64,000 bases of DNA, taken from Norana najaformis (lineage: Eukaryota > Annelida > Clitellata > Crassiclitellata > Hormogastridae). The translations under genes and the position numbers were made by a program. Under the pieces are notes generated by a model. The model saw only the letters and a list, made by a program, of their open reading frames with translations. It was not told the origin of the DNA and did no database searches. The stretch's first letter is position 1. Each line of letters opens with the position of its first letter. This document shows positions 52,201-61,200 of this stretch, one piece after another. Location: positions 30,140,704 to 30,204,703 of the forward strand of contig OZ029918.1 of NCBI GenBank assembly GCA_964023275.1. Reading direction: 5' to 3'.

Positions 52201-55200
52201 CTAATCTGGAAACTTCTACAGCACCATTAACGTACTGCACAAGGCATCAATCAATGGTCGCTTCTAAGCAAAACTTCATTCCAAAAGCATAATCCAATGC
52301 ACAGAACCAATCAAGATCCATGATAGCCCTGACCTGGTACACTCGGTAACTGGGTCCATACCCGGTTTTGGTCAAAGCAACCAATCTAAAAAGGTGCAAC
52401 ATAAGGTCAGCTGAAAATGTTTCTTAAGCTGTCTGTCAGAAAAGAATGTATTTTCAGTGGAGGACTATTTGAGGACAGTCCAATGCATGAGGAAGCACAG
52501 TATGTCCACAACTTCATACGGGACAGGTAAGACACTGGCCACTAGATGTTCAAATCTCAATGCAACAAAAGGTGAATTCATTATTCATGTGCATACACAT
52601 CTAAACTTGCACAAAAACAGGGACAGGTAAGACACTGGCCACTAGATGTTCAAATCTCAATGCAACAAAAGGTGAATTCATTATTCATGTACATACACAT
52701 ATACACTTACATAAAAACGCAGGTGTGATCGATATCGTTTCCATCAGGCATGACTCATCCAACACATATACACATGCATAAATCATTCCAAAGATGTACC
52801 TGTTTTTTCTGATCTAATGATCAATCCATCAAGAGAATTAGTATTGGAGTGAATGCAACTGGTCACAACTAAGTCCCTACACCTGCTCCTTGTTGCACAG
52901 ACAACTCATGCATCAGTTAGGCCAGCAGGAAGCAATTTTTGTGTTACTTAAAAGGCACTATTGAAATACCCAGACACACACACATACATACACAAATATA
53001 TGCATACATTGCATAAATACATACAAACACACATACATACACAAATGTACATAAGATACAGTCAGATAATTCCATGATTATAATTCTATCAATAAGCACA
53101 TGATCATAATTCATAATTATAATATCGCTAATAACAAAGACCTTGGTGAAGTCATTAACATTTCTTCTGAATCACAGATCAGACACTAAGGTCACACCAA
53201 CTATAACAAGCATGAATGCAATATATACAAACATACCAGTATATTGTGTATGACTTCCACAATTCCCTCAGGCCCTCCACAATTCCCAACAACGTGACAT
53301 AGTGCATTATGGAAAGCACAGCCAGAATGGGACGAGAACTGCCTTTGAACTACCCCATCCAATTACCAATATGTCACTGCCCCGCATGTCATCCATGTGT
53401 TCTGGCCTTCACTCTGAAAATTTTCTGTGAGAAAATATCACTATAGAAACTACTTCATAGCAGTTTTTCTGTCCTGGCCTGACCTCCAGGTTGACAGTTC
53501 AGCACAGTAGGCACTAGACTACCATGTATCCCATGATGAGAATGCTGACTACACATTCGATGGTGATACGAAAATAAATATTAGGAACAACAGATTATAT
53601 GAATAGCAGCTACAGAGAAACAGACAGTGACTGACCTTGTTCGATCTGCCATCTCCCCTGAGTAGTGATAAGGCTGCGTTGACATCGTCCTTCTTTGCAG
53701 CTGCGTGCAACGCCTGCAGCCGCACCTTGCTCTTCGACTCGTTATCAGCCAACAGTGCCACGATCTGCGAATGGTTCTGCTTGGCTGCAACGGCCTGAGG
53801 CGTATAGCCATCCTACAAAGATTATTATTATTACTATTATTATTATTTTTTTATTTTTATTATTATTGTTATTAACGCCAAACAACAGATCTACACAAGT
53901 GTACTGTATGTAATGTAACGTAATGACGACAATTTATATAGCATCGTAAGTAGCAGGCTACTTCTAGGGTGCTTTACAAAGTCAAAAGTCGGCCCAAGAA
54001 CTAAGAGTTATGCATCAAATACAATTTCAGCTGTTTTTTAAAGAGGTTGACACTTTTGGACTCCCGAATGGATGCCGGAAGACTGTTCCAGGAGTGCGGA
54101 CCAGCAACTCGAAAGGCCCGATCACCCATTCTAGTCTTAGTTGCCGGTACAAATACATTGGCGGACTTTGATGATCGCAGTCGCTGTCGGTTGGGGCCAT
54201 CAGATATGACATTGCAGCTGCAACTGGGAAAATCTTGGATTTGGTGAAGGAAGGGTGAGAAGAGTCCTTGGAGTGGCATCAACAGTCAACCACAAAGAGG
54301 TTCTGTGACCAAACAAATGCCTGTCCTGCACAGACCCATTGGCTCAAGAGACACCTGGGCACTACATCATCTACCAAATGAGGGACTGCTGGATGGCGAG
54401 CCAACGGTGTGCCCTGGCGGCGGATCACACCGCCTGCTGTCAGTCCTTATCCCAGACGCAACATGGTCTGGGAACTCTGAACATGGTGTCATCTGTCAGC
54501 TCTGGATGAGTATCTGTTGGATGTGTTCTGCGTGAGAATGGAAGCCTTCAAGCGGATGGCTTCTAGCTATCTGAGCATTCCTGTCTGCTCTTAATTACAT
54601 TTAACATCGTTTAGGCTTGCAAACAGAACGCCTCTGATTAATTTATCCTCAAGTAGCGCTATATGAATTTCCAATTACAATTATCACATGTCCACAGCTT
54701 GAATAAATAAGACGATCAGTTTTGAATACCGTCATGTACGATGACGTTTTGAAGAGAAGTGGAAGATGAGGTTGATTACTATGACAATGAAAAATGATCC
54801 CAAGATCAAGAGATAGTCTGATGATGCAAAAAGCACCACCAAAGCCATCCGACAGCAACGCACCTTCTTTGATGATGACAACGACAACGAGGACAATAAT
54901 GATGATAATACACCACGACAATCCAAAGGCTAATTTATGCCAAGATGAAAAACTCTAAATGAAAAATAAACTGAAAAATGAATTGGATTTGAAGCAAATA
55001 CCCAAACTCATATCTCACAGCCCAGGACTACTGTATGTTCTCTCTAATAAAGCAAATGCTGTTCCAAGTCTGAATATTTTTCAAATCAGAACACTGCTCA
55101 CTTCAACAATCTGACCACTCAACAATCAACACAACCTGATGCATGTACAGAAACATACATAATTATTATACATATGACATAAACCGTACAAAACTCACTG

Positions 55201-58200
55201 GTGTTACATATGTACATATATATATATTTATATATATACATATACATATACACATACAGGTGTATCTTTATAATCAGATCTTGATACCAGCCATTTGGCT
55301 GGTGGGTTCAAATAAATATCTTCATTCATTATGGTCATGTGTCAAATCTAAAGCTTTCCTGTTTCACATACCGACAAGTAACATATATATATAATAGATA
55401 TATATATATTATATATATATATATTATATACATATATATACTGCTGAATATATATGTAACATACATATTTACACATGCTAGATAGAGGACATCTGTCAAC
55501 AACACAAGCTTTAATCATGGCAACATGTTTACAAGACATATTCTATCCAGATGCAGCATGGTTTTAAGAAACCCCATTTAAAAGCCAAGCCACATTCCTT
55601 CTTTCCCTCCATGTAACACAACAAAGCCTGCGTCATTCCCCAAAAAGATCAATCAAACAAGAGAAAGTCCAGGCAAACAAAGTAAATTAAACCAATGCCA
55701 GAAATTTACAAATTTTGTAGCAGCTTTGCAACACCAGCTATCCCATTTTGAACCATTCAGTAGGCCAGGTTAAAATAAACTTTTCTATCGCTGCATGAAT
55801 GGATGTTTTTCCCTCACCAGGTTTTAACGTCTCAAGTGATACTCAGAAACAAGAGCAGTAGAAGATGAGAAAAAAGTTTTTAAAACTGTAAAACTTCAGG
55901 ACTTGATCTACAAATCAGATAAGAGGATGGTATCAATTTCAACCCAAAAGGTAAAAATTAAAGCAAGCCATTAGCAGGAAACTTCATTCTCAACCTGATC
56001 ACATGCTGGCCAAAAGGTTCAGTGCCCACCCTGTAACTACCAGAGCATGGGTTCAAACCTCCCCTCAGATGGTCAAGGACCTTGAGCAGGACCTTCAAGC
56101 GTCGTGAACTGGGAGGCTAAAACTGGTGCCCTGTCACTGGATTTCAGTGATCATAAGAATAATAATAATCAGCAACTTCTATAGCACTGGTGTCTACTGT
56201 ACAAGGCTCGGTAGCTGATTGGTTAGAGCGCTAGGCTTGTAACACAGAGAGTACGGGTTCAAGCCTCCCATGAGATGGGAACTGTGTAGGGACCTTGAGC
56301 AACTCCTTCACTCAGCTGCTCAGCGCTGTCAACTGACAGTAAACAGTGGCACTTAATAAACACAGAAATAATAATAATAATAATAATAAAAATAATAAGA
56401 CATCAACCAATGGTGCACCAAAACCATATTTGATTACAGGATTCAAGTGGCCATGGTTGTACCTCAGCCCAACGATTCTTCAACCTGACACGTGCTTCTC
56501 CTGCTCAGAGGCAAGTAAACAGATGCCTGTACTTTATCTTTTTCACCCTTCAACTCCTCAGTAGCAAGATCCCCCACAAGTGGCTACTTTTATCACACCT
56601 CTCAAATGCTGTCAACCGGTGCTGTATAAGTTACGAGATAAGATGAAAAGCTATGATAACATGGTCACTGTATGCACGAGGCAGCATAGGGATAGTAGTG
56701 GTTACCTCAGTTGCTAGACTCGGATTGGCGCCATGATCCAAGAGATAGTGAACAACGTTTATATGATTCTCCTGAGCTGCCATGTACAATGGAGTGAATC
56801 CTCTCTACAAGCAACAATGAACTCTCCAAATTATTCAATAAAACAAGTGACATGATTTAAGTGAGTTGAATGATTTGCATTCAGCAAGTGAGCAAGCATG
56901 AGTGTGAGTGCCCAAGTGTGCATGTTTGATTGATTTAGTGATTTATTGATTTTTGATTTAGTGATTCAGTGAGCAAGCAAGCAATTGAGCAAGTGAGTCA
57001 GTGAATGGACAACTGATCAAATGAACAAGATTAAGTGAACAAGTGAATAAGTGACTGAGTAAGTGAGCAAGTGATCTAGTGAGCAGGAGTAAGCAAGTGT
57101 GCAAGTGCACAAGTGAGCAGGCGAGTGAGAGTACGAAGGCATACATACTGCCTTGCCCTGGATGGCCAAGCCAGTCACTCCTTTAGCAAATTCATGGTTT
57201 GCAGTCATCAGTCAGGCAACCACTGGTGGCCTAATTACTCTAATTACTCCTTAACAGCACAACAATTCAATTATTCAACATCAGAAGTGCAGTGAAAGTG
57301 TAACATAATTTTTTTTAAATTTAATTTTCACCCAGATCAGGATTTGAACCTCAGCATTACTACAGTGTGTTATACTTATAATCACTGCATCATCCTAATC
57401 AGTCAGTGAGTTAGTGACTTTGCCAGCCGGCCACACTCTTAAAAGTAATGTCTGGAAACAGCAGACTCTGCAGCCAAAATGCTCTTAGGCATCAACAGTC
57501 ATAATAATAAAACAAATATATTGCTTGCTTTATTATTATGTTGCTTAATAATACATCATAAAATAAAGCTTTCACAGTGGCCTATAGCCAGGCATTACAG
57601 TGGCCTATTAAAATAATTAGATAATTGCTTCAAATGGCCATGCAACAATTGTCTATTTGGTAGCACACTGGGTCTGTAATCCAATGATTGTGGGTTTGAG
57701 CCTGCTGAGAAGACTCCGTGTAACAAGCCTGGCCAAGTTGTTCGCTCACACTTGTCTTATGCCTAAGATTTAGATTTACAGTACAGTAAATAAATAACAA
57801 ATAAATAAATAAATAAATGTCCAGCAACAGGTGCCAACGAAAGTGCTCTGATGACCGAAAAGTTTATGCCTATTGGCATTCTAGCCACACTAGTATCTGC
57901 TCTCAGCAGACATTACAGTTAACAGAGCAGCCAGTCTCTCCCACAGCACATTACCGTCAAAATCGTGGGAGCCAGCCAGTCGGCAGTCTAACAAGCCACC
58001 GCCTCTGCCAAACAGAATGGAGGTTTCAAGACCACGCAACTCTGTATCTAGATTCTCTGCACTGTTGCGTTCTACATGGAATAAACAGATTCCGAACCTA
58101 AACAATTGTTCGCTCCCTTGAGTTTCGCCCAATATTAAATCATATCTGATTTATCGGCCCTCTTCCTCGTTTACCTCTGGGATACCTCTGGAAATAACCG

Positions 58201-61200
58201 GATATAAATCAGGTGCTAATTCTTCCCAAGCCATCAACAGCCCTGCTCTCGTGCATGGGCTCTCATACAAACAGTTGATACATACCACCATGTTTAGCAC
58301 AGGGGCTATGCGATAAGCGTGCCTTGTTCCCATTAGCTTCTAACAGGGTAGCATACCATCTAACATACCATCCAAACTATTTCGTAAGTCTTAAACTCTA
58401 ACACTGGAGAATTCATGCCATACAGTTTTGCTTGTTTCTTAAGTAACTTTTATCTGTGACATTCGATGCTGCTATGCCACAGAAACTGCCATAGTAGCAG
58501 GGCTTTGTCGCCAAAGACAAATCTTGCGTGCAAAAATTAAGTGTCCTCTGCTCCTCTTTCTTTTCAATGTCGTTAGCCCATGTTTTTCAAGCCTTCCTTC
58601 CCAGCTCAGATCCCTGTAACCCATACGTAGCTTCCTTGGAATCTTACAGCAAAAAGTATCCCATATCTCACATGTGAGACGTAGGAGAGGCTCTCATCTC
58701 CTTTTCATGGCCCTTGAGCCGGCAAAATGGATGAATCCCAAGCTCCTATACACGAGGCAAGCGCATCACAGGACTTGCCGTTTACTTCCCTGCTAACGCT
58801 GGAACGTTCAGAAGTTTTAACCCACTAATGTTTCCAAGCTCTTAAAAGAGGCATCTTAAATCAAAACAAAATAGCAGACATCTCTTACAAACAGAAGATC
58901 ATTAAAGTCTTGGCTGGATGTTGACTTAAAAACAGCTTCACAGAGCACAATCTAAAGAGATTTACATTACATTACAGGACCTGGTTACTAGGAAAGCTGC
59001 CATTCGAGGGCAAAATTTTATGTAAATCAGAACAGTATACAATCAAGTGAATCTCTGACTCAAAGCAGTATGCGATTAAGTGAATTCTTGAATCAACGTA
59101 ACAACACTCACCTGTGTCTGAGCGTTCACCTTGGCACCATTTTCAATCAGGACTCTCACAATGTCATCTCGCCCGGACAGTGAGGCAATGTGCAGACCCG
59201 TATTGCCTTTCTGTTGAAAATAAAAGACGAGATCCCTTGCAGCACAAAACTGGCCTGGACCATTCGTTGATTCATTCAGACTATTTATACAGCGCATCTT
59301 CAAGGTATCTACCAGTACTCAGAAGCGCTCCTAACCCAGCAAAAGTGAACAGCTGTCAAGTGTTGATGACAGGTACATGTAGCATCCCTAGCCAACAGGA
59401 AAAGCAGATCCAGAAGGAAGGTGTTAAATTTGCTAAAGGGAAAATTAATTAAATTTCCCACAAGACTACGGTGCAATTTGTTGGAGCAACATCCCTCTCG
59501 TTTTCTTGGTCTTGTCATATGAGGGCAGGTGACCAGTCCTCTCCCTCACTGTCTGATCTTCCCACAGACAGTTTACAGTCAGCACACTCATTTTATAGTG
59601 AGTTTGCTAGAGGGCATTAGCAGAACAGTAATTGCGGAATATTTCTGTCAGAAGGGAAATGAACCCCAATCTCTGAGCTGACAGTTCAGCATGCTAAAAA
59701 CTAGACTATCATGCACCGGTCAACAGGACTTAGCAATAAAAATGTAACTTTCAACAACACAAATTTGTCTTGGCAACAGATTTCAATGAGATTCATAAAA
59801 GCATTAAACATTTCACCAGTTCATAAATAAGGCAGAGGAAATAAATTCACAGCCAAACCAACTGCCAACTGACAATACTGCCACTTAAACTGGCAGCTTG
59901 GGGACAGTGCATGCACTTGTTACAAGGAGACAACTAAAGAACTGGATCAGGAATAACGAATGTAACATCTTTTACACTACAGCCAACCTAATTAGATTTT
60001 CATATCACATTACAATATTATATAAATCATCATGAGACACCGATAGTGTACTCAGCTGGGCACTGGTCTTCCTGTCAGTATGTCTTTCTGTCTATCTGTA
60101 TGTATGTACATTTGTATGTGTGGTTGCACGTTCGTGCATGTACATATATATGCACGTATGTATACGTATGTAAGTACGTATGTATGTATATATGTATGTA
60201 TGTGATCCAATGACATCAAGTTCACGCTTGTTCACTGGAAGCTCTATTACAACGACCTTGGAAAAGTTATTAGCAGGTATTTGCCTCTGACACCAACTTT
60301 ATAGATTGGTAGTGATGTTAGCAGGAAATGGCCTTGACAGCCAAAAGATGTCGCTATCAAACACTGGATACTACTACTATTTGGAAAACGTAATGGTAAA
60401 CTCTGCATTACTTCAGTGCCCAAAAAGCTAAGTCAAGGAAACCAAAACCAGCTAAATCACCGTCACCCAATCAACGCAAAAGACAATGAGGCAGCAGCTT
60501 TGTCCGATTCAGTTCCACATTAAAATCCAGTTGCATATCTAATCTAATGACTTCTATAGCACCATTATCATAATGCATAAGTCATCAATCAAGGGTCACT
60601 TAACATGAAAATGGAGTAAATTTGGTAATCTGTTGGAAAAGTAAGGTTGAAATCTGATGGGTGAGAGGAACCACAAGTCAAACTGAAATCCTGCGCTAGG
60701 GCGCACTAGGACTTAAATTGGGTTAGGGTTAGGGGTTAGGGTTAGGGTTAAATTGGATTCATCCCTTTCAGGCTCAATGGCCTACACAAGGAAATTACTA
60801 TCTCCTATTATTATGAGGAAGCATGGAGATCGCTTGGAAAAGAAATGTGCAACATCTGGGTCACAATTGTGATTGTAATTTGAAATTTGTATAGCGCCCC
60901 TTCAAGATAAACTCATCAGAGGCGCTCTCTGCGCTAACGATGTTAATTGTCATTAAGAAAGGAACATTCGTCCACAAGTAAACATTGGTCAGAATACTAG
61001 AAGTGTCACCAGTGGCAAGCTCGGAGTGGATGGAATAAATATGGTAATTTGTGGGATTACCATATTTACTCCATCCACAAGCATTTGCGGATGACCGAGA
61101 ACAGCATGGATTGATAACATTTATAAAATTTATAATTTCAAAATTTTTTAATTTATAATTTATATTTATAAAAGCATGGATTGATAACATTTATAAAATT

